DNA from: Chitinophaga pinensis
GTDB lineage: Bacteria > Bacteroidota > Bacteroidia > Flavobacteriales_D > Crocinitomicaceae
Direction: 5' to 3'
Length of the DNA: 64,000 nt
Assembly: GCA_945902745.1 (NCBI GenBank)
Contig: CAMDNE010000004.1
Span: forward strand, 62,001 to 126,000
The stretch's first letter is position 1, and every line of letters starts with the position of its first letter. The notes under the pieces are model-generated. The model was not told where the DNA came from and ran no database searches. It saw only the letters and a list, made by a program, of their open reading frames with translations. A program made the translations under genes and the position numbers. Shown here one piece after another: positions 27,497 through 35,442 of this stretch.

Positions 27497-27514
27497 ATTC
27501 GTAATATTACGAAT
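27497..27514. repeat. perfect 18-base palindrome
   Basis: ATTCGTAATATTACGAAT is its own reverse complement, sitting between the two gene remnants. No T-run follows on either strand, so a terminator is not supported; an operator or a recombination scar is possible. Confidence 0.45.
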
Positions 27515-27548
27515 GAGATATTTTTATAAAATTCAAACTCCTCATCAC

Positions 27549-27809
27549 TCAATTCTCCTTCAAATGCAATTCATTATCCTCAAACAGACCATTCAATTTC
27601 GGAATAGAACTTTTACCAATTCCATGCATCTGAAGCAATTCTTTTTTACTGAATGTAGCCAAGCCTTCGATACTTGTAATTCCATTTTTTTCTAATGCAC
27701 GATGAGCTGGAGCAATCAATACTGACTTAAAATGATCTTGTAGTTTACGTTCGTCTTTGCAAATCGGGCAAGTAAAATAATCTGATACCTTAAGTTGTTT
27801 TGCGGAGTA
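27549..27809 (-). pseudogene. 5'-truncated zinc/helix-hairpin-helix protein (RNA polymerase alpha C-terminal-like)
   Basis: The minus-strand frame reads VSDYFTCPICKDERK, then LIAPAHRALEKNGITSIEGL and LLQMHGIGKSSIPKLNGL to a TGA. This is the CPxC plus helix-hairpin-helix pattern of small Bacteroidota proteins annotated as RNA polymerase alpha subunit C-terminal-like, normally beginning with a short CEKGH-type N-terminus. Here there is no ATG: the frame opens immediately after the TAA that ends the kelch gene, in the same frame. The N-terminal 10-15 residues are missing, so it is most likely inactivated by a rearrangement at that junction. Confidence 0.6.
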
Positions 27810-29411
27810 TTATTTCGTTAGAATTACTTTTTCGATTCTACTGAATTTTCCGTCGTACACAAAATTGAACATATACGTTCCTTTCGACAAATGAGCTTCT
27901 TGGCAATTTAGTTTAAACACAGTACCATTTGCCGCCGACAATTCCATTTCGTAAACAATTTTTCCATCAATATTCGTTATAAACAAATAGGTTAATGCGG
28001 CTTGAGGAGTCATTAATTCTATTGTCAAATCACCTTCTGTTGGATTCGGATGAATTGCAACTTTAAAAGGATTATTTCCATCAATTGCTTGAATATTTAC
28101 AACGTCATTTCGTTTCAACCAAACTTCATAAATTCCATTACTCGCCGATGTTGAAACGGTATTGTTAGCTGTAAATGGATTCAATGTTGTTGTAGCAATG
28201 CCACCAACAACGTAACCTATCATGACTGAATCTGCAGTAATTTGATCTAGTAGAATAACACCAGTTGGCGACATCGGTTGTGACTCGTTTTGAATAAATT
28301 CAGCACTTGCCCCAATTAATCCAGGCATTTCATTTGGAAAAACAACTTCCAATAAATTCCCACTTGCATCACGCGAAACTCGACTAATTGTTTTTACAAA
28401 AGGTACAGCATTGTCTTGTACCAAGGTTCCATTCGAATAATAATACTGACTCATTCCTCCGAAAAACAATGAATGCATTGCGTTTGAAGTACCATCGTAA
28501 ACTCCTACTATTGGAGAATGATAGTTACTCAAATATTGATTAAAACCAGTTTGTGGAGTATATCCATTTGCCGTTATATCTACTGGATATAAAAATGGTG
28601 CATCAACTCCAATTTGAAAAACGCCTGATGAAATCATTATTCCATCTTCTCCATTTGGATAAATCTGTGGAATTAAATTATAATCTCTTCGGTGTAAATG
28701 AACTTGATCTATTATCTCTGAATAATTAGCGAAACTTAATTGTGCACCACTATTGTCTATCGTGAATTTGCGAATTCCATTGACATACGTTTGTACATAG
28801 GTTGCATTACCCATTGGATTGTATTGGCCATCAAAACGATTCCCACCAACTAAATAAAAGGTATCGCCAAGTGTTGCTAAATGACCACCCGTAACAGCAA
28901 AGTTTTGTTCTGTAATTTGTTTGAATAAAGCATCGATTGATGTTCCTTGCACAACTGCGTCAATTAGATCAGAAACTACCACCGATGTTAAGTTTGGAAA
29001 AGTAATATGATCCACAGCCGTTGCACTGTATCCATATCCACCCAATAAATACAAAGTATCACCTTCTTGATGAAAATTCATGTTGGTTGTTTGCAATTGT
29101 TCTTTGATATTTGTTGGCAATCCATTTAAAGAGGCTGTCCATAATTGTTCTGCTACAGGATCAATTACAAAAATATCTGTGTTATTACTTGCCGCTGGAA
29201 AAGCATTAAACGGTTGGCGCGCATGTAAACCATCTCGGCGTCCACCGATAATTACCCATTTTCCGTTTGATTGTCCATGAGCATACGAGTGTACTCCAGG
29301 AAAACTTGAAACCGTTTTAGAAACAATTTTAACATCAAAATTGAATGGAATTTGTCCAAAAGTCGTTAAGCCCGTAGAAACTGCTACTATCAGTGAATTT
29401 AACTTTTTCAT
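27810..29411 (-). CDS. kelch-like T9SS-secreted protein
   Basis: A 533-residue exported protein with signal peptide 1-19 (ending TTFG). The body has repeated kelch-type blades: VIIGGRRDG, LYLLGGYGYSA, FYLVGGNRFDGQYN, FFGGMSQYYYS and IGYVVGGIATT, suggesting a beta-propeller of five or more blades. The last 75 residues (VAIHPNPTEGDLTIEL to GTYMFNFVYDGKFSRIEKVILTK) are a type A T9SS sorting domain. Ligand is unknown. Its stop abuts the truncated helix-hairpin-helix frame. Confidence 0.82.
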   Translation of the reverse strand: MKKLNSLIVAVSTGLTTFGQIPFNFDVKIVSKTVSSFPGVHSYAHGQSNGKWVIIGGRRDGLHARQPFNAFPAASNNTDIFVIDPVAEQLWTASLNGLPTNIKEQLQTTNMNFHQEGDTLYLLGGYGYSATAVDHITFPNLTSVVVSDLIDAVVQGTSIDALFKQITEQNFAVTGGHLATLGDTFYLVGGNRFDGQYNPMGNATYVQTYVNGIRKFTIDNSGAQLSFANYSEIIDQVHLHRRDYNLIPQIYPNGEDGIMISSGVFQIGVDAPFLYPVDITANGYTPQTGFNQYLSNYHSPIVGVYDGTSNAMHSLFFGGMSQYYYSNGTLVQDNAVPFVKTISRVSRDASGNLLEVVFPNEMPGLIGASAEFIQNESQPMSPTGVILLDQITADSVMIGYVVGGIATTTLNPFTANNTVSTSASNGIYEVWLKRNDVVNIQAIDGNNPFKVAIHPNPTEGDLTIELMTPQAALTYLFITNIDGKIVYEMELSAANGTVFKLNCQEAHLSKGTYMFNFVYDGKFSRIEKVILTK

Positions 29412-29454
29412 TGTATCATATTTTCGCGAAAATTAACGAACATGTTTCGCTTTG

Positions 29455-29474
29455 AATGTAACACATGTTACATT
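29455..29474. promoter_or_regulatory. palindromic site between divergent genes
   Basis: AATGTAAC-acat-GTTACATT has perfect 8-base arms with a 4-base spacer, centred between the kelch gene and the M28 peptidase gene. The geometry suits a dimeric regulator (for example CRP/FNR-like) controlling both secreted proteins. The regulator is unknown. Confidence 0.4.
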
Positions 29475-29505
29475 TACATGAATCAATTCAGAGTATTGTT
29501 GTAAC

Positions 29506-30741
29506 ATGAAATATTTTTTAAGCTGTTTAACCCTCATTTTTTTGTTTCCAGCACTTTCTCAGAAGTCTGAAACAACAAGTTATTTACAAAAAATTGTAAC
29601 TGCTCTTTCAGCAGATTCGATGGAAGGTCGCTTGACAGGTTCGTACGGAGAACTCAAAACTGCAGTATTTCTATCGAATGAATTACTTAAAATTGGTGTA
29701 AAACCATATCAAGATTCATATGCCAAACTGTTTACATATATGTATTCGCCGAATCCACATGATTCAACAGATGCTGCGAAACAACAAATCAATAGTCAGA
29801 ATATAGTTGGTTTCATCGATAATCATCAACAACGAACAATTGTGATTGGCGCACATTATGATCACATTGGTCGCAATGAACACAACAATTCTTCCTTGGT
29901 AAACAGTACTGGTCAAATTCACAACGGAGCAGATGATAATGCTTCTGGAGTTGCAGCTGTTCTGACCCTCGCTAAATATTTACAATCAAATAAATCACTT
30001 GAACCAGTGAATTATTTGATTGTTTTCTTTTCAGGTGAAGAAGACGGGTTGGTCGGTTCAAAGGCACTTGTTGAACAATTAATGAGTGATTCTCTTGGGA
30101 TATCCGCCATGGTCAATTTAGACATGGTTGGACGCTTGGATTCATTGAATCATTTGTACATTGGCGGAATTGGAACTTGCCCAAAGTTCGGAGAAATCAT
30201 TCAGCGTGTTAATTATGAAAATTTTAAGATTATCACAGATAGTAGCGGAATTGGACCATCGGACCACACTTCTTTTTATTTGAAAAACATCCCTGTTTTG
30301 TTCTTATTTACAGGAACGCATATTGATTATCACAAACCAAGTGATGATAGTGAGAAAATCAATTTTGATGGATTGACAAAAATTCAGGCATACCTTATCG
30401 ACTTACTAAAAGAACTGAGCAATTCCGATGAACTTCCATTTACTGCGACGAAAAATACGAGCAAAGCTAAACCGCAGTATAAAGTAACCTTAGGTATTAT
30501 GCCGAGTTATGTTACCAATGAAAAAGGTTTACAAGTAGATGGTGTTGTTGATGGAAAGTTGGCACAAAAAGCTGGAATACAAGCTGGAGATGTTTTGACT
30601 CAACTAAATGATTGTACGATTACAGACATTTATTCGTACATGGATTGTTTAGCAAGCTTTAAGGCTGGAGAGGAACTTCGAATTAAATTCATTCGAAATG
30701 GAAACTTAAAGGAAGCTATCGTTTCGGTTCCAGAAAACTAA
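29506..30741 (+). CDS. M28 family zinc aminopeptidase-like protein with PDZ domain
   Basis: A 411-residue exported peptidase. Signal peptide 1-18. The M28 domain spans about 24-310 with metal residues His117 (GAHYDH), bridging Asp143 (NGADDNASG), catalytic Glu178/ligand Glu179 (FFSGEEDG), Asp206 (NLDMVG) and a late His in THIDYHKPSDD. A PDZ domain follows at about 322-408 (GLQVDGVVDGKLAQKAGIQAGDVL). It acts in the periplasm or outside the cell; substrate unknown. No T9SS domain. Divergent from the kelch gene across a palindromic site. Confidence 0.92.
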   Translation: MKYFLSCLTLIFLFPALSQKSETTSYLQKIVTALSADSMEGRLTGSYGELKTAVFLSNELLKIGVKPYQDSYAKLFTYMYSPNPHDSTDAAKQQINSQNIVGFIDNHQQRTIVIGAHYDHIGRNEHNNSSLVNSTGQIHNGADDNASGVAAVLTLAKYLQSNKSLEPVNYLIVFFSGEEDGLVGSKALVEQLMSDSLGISAMVNLDMVGRLDSLNHLYIGGIGTCPKFGEIIQRVNYENFKIITDSSGIGPSDHTSFYLKNIPVLFLFTGTHIDYHKPSDDSEKINFDGLTKIQAYLIDLLKELSNSDELPFTATKNTSKAKPQYKVTLGIMPSYVTNEKGLQVDGVVDGKLAQKAGIQAGDVLTQLNDCTITDIYSYMDCLASFKAGEELRIKFIRNGNLKEAIVSVPEN

Positions 30742-30749
30742 AGCGCACA

Positions 30750-30779
30750 AAAAAGCCCAACATTGCTGTCGGGCTTTTT
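30750..30779. terminator. bidirectional hairpin terminator
   Basis: AAAAAGCCC pairs with GGGCTTTTT around a 12-base loop; A/T runs on both sides serve the M28 gene and the convergent cold-shock gene. Confidence 0.87.
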
Positions 30780-30801
30780 CAAAAAAATTAAAAAGTATCT
30801 A

Positions 30802-30993
30802 TTAGACTACTTTTACATTTACTGCGTTCAATCCTTTTTTACCTTCTTGTAATTCGAATTCAACTGCGTCTCCGTCGCGAATTTCGTCAACTAATCCAGA
30901 AATGTGTACAAAGTACTCTTTGTTTGTTCCTTCTTCAGAAATGAAACCAAATCCTTTTGATTCATTGAAAAATTTTACTGTGCCTTTACTCAT
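30802..30993 (-). CDS. cold-shock domain protein
   Basis: A 63-residue single cold-shock domain. KGFGFI (RNP1) and YFVHIS (RNP2-like) mark the RNA-binding face; the start MSKGTVKFFNESKG is standard. It is an RNA chaperone binding single-stranded nucleic acid. The gene stands alone between a terminator and a long AT-rich leader holding two inverted repeats. Confidence 0.95.
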   Translation of the reverse strand: MSKGTVKFFNESKGFGFISEEGTNKEYFVHISGLVDEIRDGDAVEFELQEGKKGLNAVNVKVV

Positions 30994-31017
30994 GATAATA
31001 ATATAAAATAATAATAA

Positions 31018-31085
31018 TAAAGTGCGAATTTACACTTTAATTCAATCGCTCAAGCATTTTATCTTATTTATTTTTTTAAATGCTT
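31018..31085 (-). promoter_or_regulatory. structured leader of the cold-shock gene
   Basis: Two inverted repeats lie upstream of the cold-shock ATG on its strand: TAAAGTG/CACTTTA (31018-31039, 8-base loop) and AAGCATTT/AAATGCTT (31052-31085, 18-base AT-rich loop). Long structured leaders control cold-shock mRNAs in other bacteria; here this is inference. Confidence 0.35.
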
Positions 31086-31210
31086 CTAATTCAGCACGTC
31101 AAACAAATAGAAAAGTGATGTAAAAACGAAAAAAATCAATTTTAAATCCCTCTTATTGAATAATTTTCTTTACCTTTTAAGCATCAATTACACTGCTATT
31201 TGAATACCTA

Positions 31211-33595
31211 ATGAAAAATATTTACATCCTCTTCTTCCTTTTGCTGCATACAAATACTTTTTTTTCACAGCAAATTCAATCAATAACTGGATTATCTGCT
31301 AATCTAGCTCCAATTTCAAATAGTAAAAACTTAAATGAACTAGAACCAATTTGGAAGGAAACAATTAGTGAACGTACACTTTATACTTCTAGTTTTTTGA
31401 GTGACGACGGACAAATAAAAATTATTCATAGCAAACGTCCTATAAACTATTACAATTCTGCAAACGTTCTTGTCCCTATAAATTCAAAATTGAATCAAAT
31501 ATCTAGTAATTCGTGGGCAGCATTAGATCAACCTTTACCAACTTATCTGCATAAAGACGGAAGCTTTAGTGTTTCAAATTCTAATCAACAGCTATTTTCA
31601 CTAGGTAAAAACTGTAAAATAAACAATCAATCTATTAACATCGATTTCCAATTTGATGGTAATTTAATTGAAATGAAGGATGTTATTCCAGGGATAGATA
31701 AACAATTGATTTTTAATGAAAATGCTATTAAGTATAATTACATTCTTCACCAACCTTTAACCGATGTTCAAAACTCATGCATATTTTCAGAAGATATTGT
31801 TTTACCAAAAGGATGTAAAATAATAAAAGATGTAAATTATGGGGAGCAAACAAAATATGGATGGAATGGTGATTTATTAGTTGTTGATATAGATAACAAG
31901 GTTGTTTCTACTCTTCATTTACCAATTTGTTTTGATTCAAACAAAGATGTAATCACTGCGTCATATGTTGTAATTGAGGATAATGATAAAGTGGTGTTAC
32001 AAATTGTGGTTCCAGGAGATTGGTTAAATAATCCAAATAGAGTTTATCCAATAATCATTGATCCAATAGTTACTGGTCCAACGGCAAATTGGACTGGTGG
32101 CAATATGTCATCTTGTATAATTCCTGCTTATAATAAAGATAGTATTCAAGTAACAATTCCTGCAGGAATTACAATAACAGGATTATTTGTTACAGCAAGT
32201 TTTTATGCGGACCCCTTCACAGCAGCAGTCATGAGCCAAGGTGCTATGAAATTTAGTACTAGTTGTGCTGTTTCTCAGTCATTTACCATTGTTGGTGCAC
32301 CAGGAACAGTTGCTGGGACTGCATATTTAGATTATTACAATCTATTTTCTCCATTAACCTGTTGTTTTCCGGAATCGTGTAATTCATCTTCATTTTATTT
32401 AACAATGCAACTTGGAAGGACAGGCCCTGGAACAGGATGCAACCAAACCTATATAAGATATGATCCATTACTTGCATTCCCATCTTACCCATTTCAAGCA
32501 GTAATAGTAGGTAGAACACCTGAAACATATGGTTCTGCTTGGATGGTTCCTTCGTCTCCCATTTGCTCGAACGATTGTACAATTAATGGAAGTGGTCATG
32601 TACAATATGGTGTTGCTCCATATACTTTTAGCCATCCTTGGAGCACTGATGTTGTAACTATTGGCACCAACACAAACTGCGGAACTGGATCTACTTTTTA
32701 CAATTTCACATTGACTATCCCAAATTGCCCAATATATTGTGACAATGCTTACACGACACTTAGTGTGCCGCCTCCAACAATCATAGATGCTTGTGGGAAT
32801 CAAGTTACAGGAATGCTCAATGAAGTAGTCCCAATAAAAATGGCTCCTGAAGTTTCACCAATATATGATACGTTAGTTTGTTCTGATCTAGCTTATACAA
32901 TATTAATGAATACTTGTCCTCCAGCCGCTGTAACATCATGGTCTGGGAATAGTGGGTCAGGAAGCACTGACATCATTCAAACAGTAACAAATTCAAGTAC
33001 GACTAATTTCTTGGTCAATTATATAGCGAGTGCCTCATTCAATAATTGCTATTCCGATACTATAAATATTCCCATCTACATTCAACCGAATCCAATAGCA
33101 AATTACTCCTTTTCACCTGACCCAGTGATTTCTCAAATTCCCGTTGTTTTTTCCGATGGTTCTCAAATTAATTCGGGGATCATAACAGATTGGAATTGGG
33201 ATTTTGGTGACACAACAAACTCTAATCTCCAAAATCCAATCTATACTTATAACACTCCTGGAGAATATACTGTTTGTTTGAAAATCACCAATGACAATGG
33301 TTGTATTGATAGTTTGTGTCAAATCTTAAATGTACTACCTGTTGACATAACCGCTCCAAATATTGTTACTCCAAATAATGATGGTGTGAATGATTTACTT
33401 GAATTTGCTTATTTACAATTTTACAAAAACACGGAGCTTTCTATTTTTAATCGATGGGGAAATTTACTTTACAAAAAGGAAGGTTACATGAACGACTGGA
33501 ATGGGTCAAATTTCAATGAGGGAACCTATTTCTATATTTTAAAAATTAAAGAAGTCGATAAAACGTATAGTGGTTTCTTTCAATTAGTGAAGTAA
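31211..33595 (+). CDS. large secreted protein with PKD domain and T9SS type B C-terminal domain
   Basis: A 794-residue exported protein. Signal peptide 1-20 (ending FFSQ). The N-terminal 300 residues end in NRVYPIIIDPIV, a motif I recall in other Bacteroidota surface proteins. The centre is Cys-rich (CPPAAVTSW, NNCYSDTINI) and is probably disulfide-linked. A PKD domain lies at about 625-710 (WNWDFGDTTNSNLQNPIYTY). The last 80 residues are the gliding-motility-associated type B signal (PNIVTPNNDGVNDLLEF, LSIFNRWGNLLYKK, GTYFYILKIKE). Likely a surface adhesin; ligand unknown. Confidence 0.85.
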   Translation: MKNIYILFFLLLHTNTFFSQQIQSITGLSANLAPISNSKNLNELEPIWKETISERTLYTSSFLSDDGQIKIIHSKRPINYYNSANVLVPINSKLNQISSNSWAALDQPLPTYLHKDGSFSVSNSNQQLFSLGKNCKINNQSINIDFQFDGNLIEMKDVIPGIDKQLIFNENAIKYNYILHQPLTDVQNSCIFSEDIVLPKGCKIIKDVNYGEQTKYGWNGDLLVVDIDNKVVSTLHLPICFDSNKDVITASYVVIEDNDKVVLQIVVPGDWLNNPNRVYPIIIDPIVTGPTANWTGGNMSSCIIPAYNKDSIQVTIPAGITITGLFVTASFYADPFTAAVMSQGAMKFSTSCAVSQSFTIVGAPGTVAGTAYLDYYNLFSPLTCCFPESCNSSSFYLTMQLGRTGPGTGCNQTYIRYDPLLAFPSYPFQAVIVGRTPETYGSAWMVPSSPICSNDCTINGSGHVQYGVAPYTFSHPWSTDVVTIGTNTNCGTGSTFYNFTLTIPNCPIYCDNAYTTLSVPPPTIIDACGNQVTGMLNEVVPIKMAPEVSPIYDTLVCSDLAYTILMNTCPPAAVTSWSGNSGSGSTDIIQTVTNSSTTNFLVNYIASASFNNCYSDTINIPIYIQPNPIANYSFSPDPVISQIPVVFSDGSQINSGIITDWNWDFGDTTNSNLQNPIYTYNTPGEYTVCLKITNDNGCIDSLCQILNVLPVDITAPNIVTPNNDGVNDLLEFAYLQFYKNTELSIFNRWGNLLYKKEGYMNDWNGSNFNEGTYFYILKIKEVDKTYSGFFQLVK

Positions 33596-33651
33596 CTTTT
33601 CTCTGAATATTTTATTTTTAAAGGGAGATTCTAACTTCCCCTTTAAAACCC

Positions 33652-33659
33652 TACCTTTG
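33652..33659 (+). promoter_or_regulatory. -7 promoter box for ABC-F gene
   Basis: TACCTTTG followed by CACC, 20 bases before the ATG at 33680. It matches TAnnTTTG with the GCAC extension. Confidence 0.5.
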
Positions 33660-33679
33660 CACCTTTAAAAAATCAATCA

Positions 33680-35314
33680 ATGATCTCAGTAGAAGGGCTA
33701 GCAGTAGAATTTAGTGGAACCACCTTGTTTAGTGATGTTTCTTTTGTAATAAACGAAACAGATAAAATTGCCCTAATGGGTAAAAATGGAGCAGGAAAAT
33801 CTACCATGCTTAAAATTCTTGCTGGAGTGAACAAACCAAATAGAGGAAATGTTAATGCTCCGAAAGGATCTGTAATCGCCTATTTACCACAACATTTATT
33901 AACAAAAGACGATGCATCTGTTTTTGAAGAAACATCAAAAGCATTTCAAGAAATCTTCACAATGAAAGATCAAATTGAAGCATTGAATAATGAACTTACA
34001 ACTCGCACAGACTACGAGTCTGATGAATATATGAAAATCATTGAACAGGTTTCTGAATTGAGTGAGCAATTTTATTCAATGGAAGAAATCAACTATGAGG
34101 CTGAAGTTGAAAAAGTATTGTTTGGTTTAGGTTTTTTAAGAGAAGATTTCACTCGGTCTACTTCTGAATTTAGTGGTGGATGGAGAATGAGAATTGAATT
34201 GGCAAAAATACTTTTACAAAAGCCAGATCTTATACTTTTGGATGAGCCAACGAATCACATGGATATTGATTCAATTGAATGGCTGGAAGATTTCTTAGTA
34301 AATAATGCTAAAGCTGTTGTAGTTATTTCTCATGATAGAGCTTTCGTTGACAATATTACGACTCGTACAATTGAAATAACAACAGGTCGTATATATGATT
34401 ACAAAGCAAAATACTCTCATTATTTAGAGTTACGCCAAGAACGTCGCGAACAACAACAAAGACAATTTGATGATCAACAAAAATATATTTCAGATACACA
34501 AGATTTCATAGACCGATTTAAAGGAACTTATTCCAAAACAAATCAAGTTCAATCACGTGTTAAGATGCTTGAGAAACTCGACATTGTAGAAGTGGATGAA
34601 ATTGATTCTTCTGCCTTAAAATTAAGATTCGCTCCTGCAATTCGTTCAGGAAATTATCCTGTTGTTGTAAACGAATTGACTAAAAAATATGGCAATCATA
34701 CGGTCTTCGAAAAGGCTTCATTATCCATTGAAAGAGGTGAAAAAGTTGCTTTTGTTGGAAAGAACGGAGAGGGGAAATCGACAATGATCAAGGCAATTAT
34801 GAAAGAAATTGATTTTACGGGATCAATGGAAATTGGTCATAAGGTTCAAATTGGTTATTTCGCTCAAAATCAAGCAGCATTATTAGATGAAAGTTTAAGT
34901 GTTTTTGATACAATTGATGAAATTGCAGTTGGTGATATTCGAACTAAAATAAGAGACATTTTAGGAGCTTTTATGTTTGGCGGAGATAGCAGTGCTAAAA
35001 AAGTAAAAGTTTTATCTGGAGGAGAAAGAACACGTTTGGCAATGATCAAATTATTACTTGAACCTGTGAATGTTTTGATTCTTGACGAACCTACGAATCA
35101 CCTGGACATGAAAACAAAGGATATCATCAAAGATGCTTTGCGGAATTTTGATGGTACTTTAATTCTTGTTTCACATGATAGGGATTTCTTGGATGGCTTA
35201 GCTACAAAAGTTTTTGAGTTCGGGAACAAACGTGTAAAAGAGCATTTTGAGGATGTCAAAGGATTTCTTGCAAAAAAGAAAATGGAGAGTTTATCGGAGA
35301 TTGAGAAGCGTTAA
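33680..35314 (+). CDS. ABC-F family ATPase
   Basis: A soluble protein of 544 residues with two ATP-binding cassettes and no membrane domain, as in translation-factor type ABC-F proteins that act on the ribosomal E site. First cassette: GKNGAGKST (34-42), signature FSGGWRMR, Walker B LILLDEPTNHMD. Second cassette: GKNGEGKST at about 360, LSGGERTR, LILDEPTNHLD. The interdomain linker is charged and helical (QERREQQQRQFDDQQKY). The C-terminus ends soon after the second cassette. Closest by feel to the YdiF/Uup group; subfamily not certain. Confidence 0.93.
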   Translation: MISVEGLAVEFSGTTLFSDVSFVINETDKIALMGKNGAGKSTMLKILAGVNKPNRGNVNAPKGSVIAYLPQHLLTKDDASVFEETSKAFQEIFTMKDQIEALNNELTTRTDYESDEYMKIIEQVSELSEQFYSMEEINYEAEVEKVLFGLGFLREDFTRSTSEFSGGWRMRIELAKILLQKPDLILLDEPTNHMDIDSIEWLEDFLVNNAKAVVVISHDRAFVDNITTRTIEITTGRIYDYKAKYSHYLELRQERREQQQRQFDDQQKYISDTQDFIDRFKGTYSKTNQVQSRVKMLEKLDIVEVDEIDSSALKLRFAPAIRSGNYPVVVNELTKKYGNHTVFEKASLSIERGEKVAFVGKNGEGKSTMIKAIMKEIDFTGSMEIGHKVQIGYFAQNQAALLDESLSVFDTIDEIAVGDIRTKIRDILGAFMFGGDSSAKKVKVLSGGERTRLAMIKLLLEPVNVLILDEPTNHLDMKTKDIIKDALRNFDGTLILVSHDRDFLDGLATKVFEFGNKRVKEHFEDVKGFLAKKKMESLSEIEKR

Positions 35315-35442
35315 GGGGCTTTGGAATTCAAGTTTTGAACCGCATAGGAACGTATGTAACATAGAACTGATAGTATTTGGAATTGGCATACGTAACAAAT
35401 CAATAAATTAAACTTATACTTGGCAATTACGAAATTACTTTG

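Noticed and set aside
33590-33650. AAAGGGAG/CTTCCCCTTT hairpin as a terminator after the PKD protein
   Set aside because: The stem is imperfect and no T-run follows.
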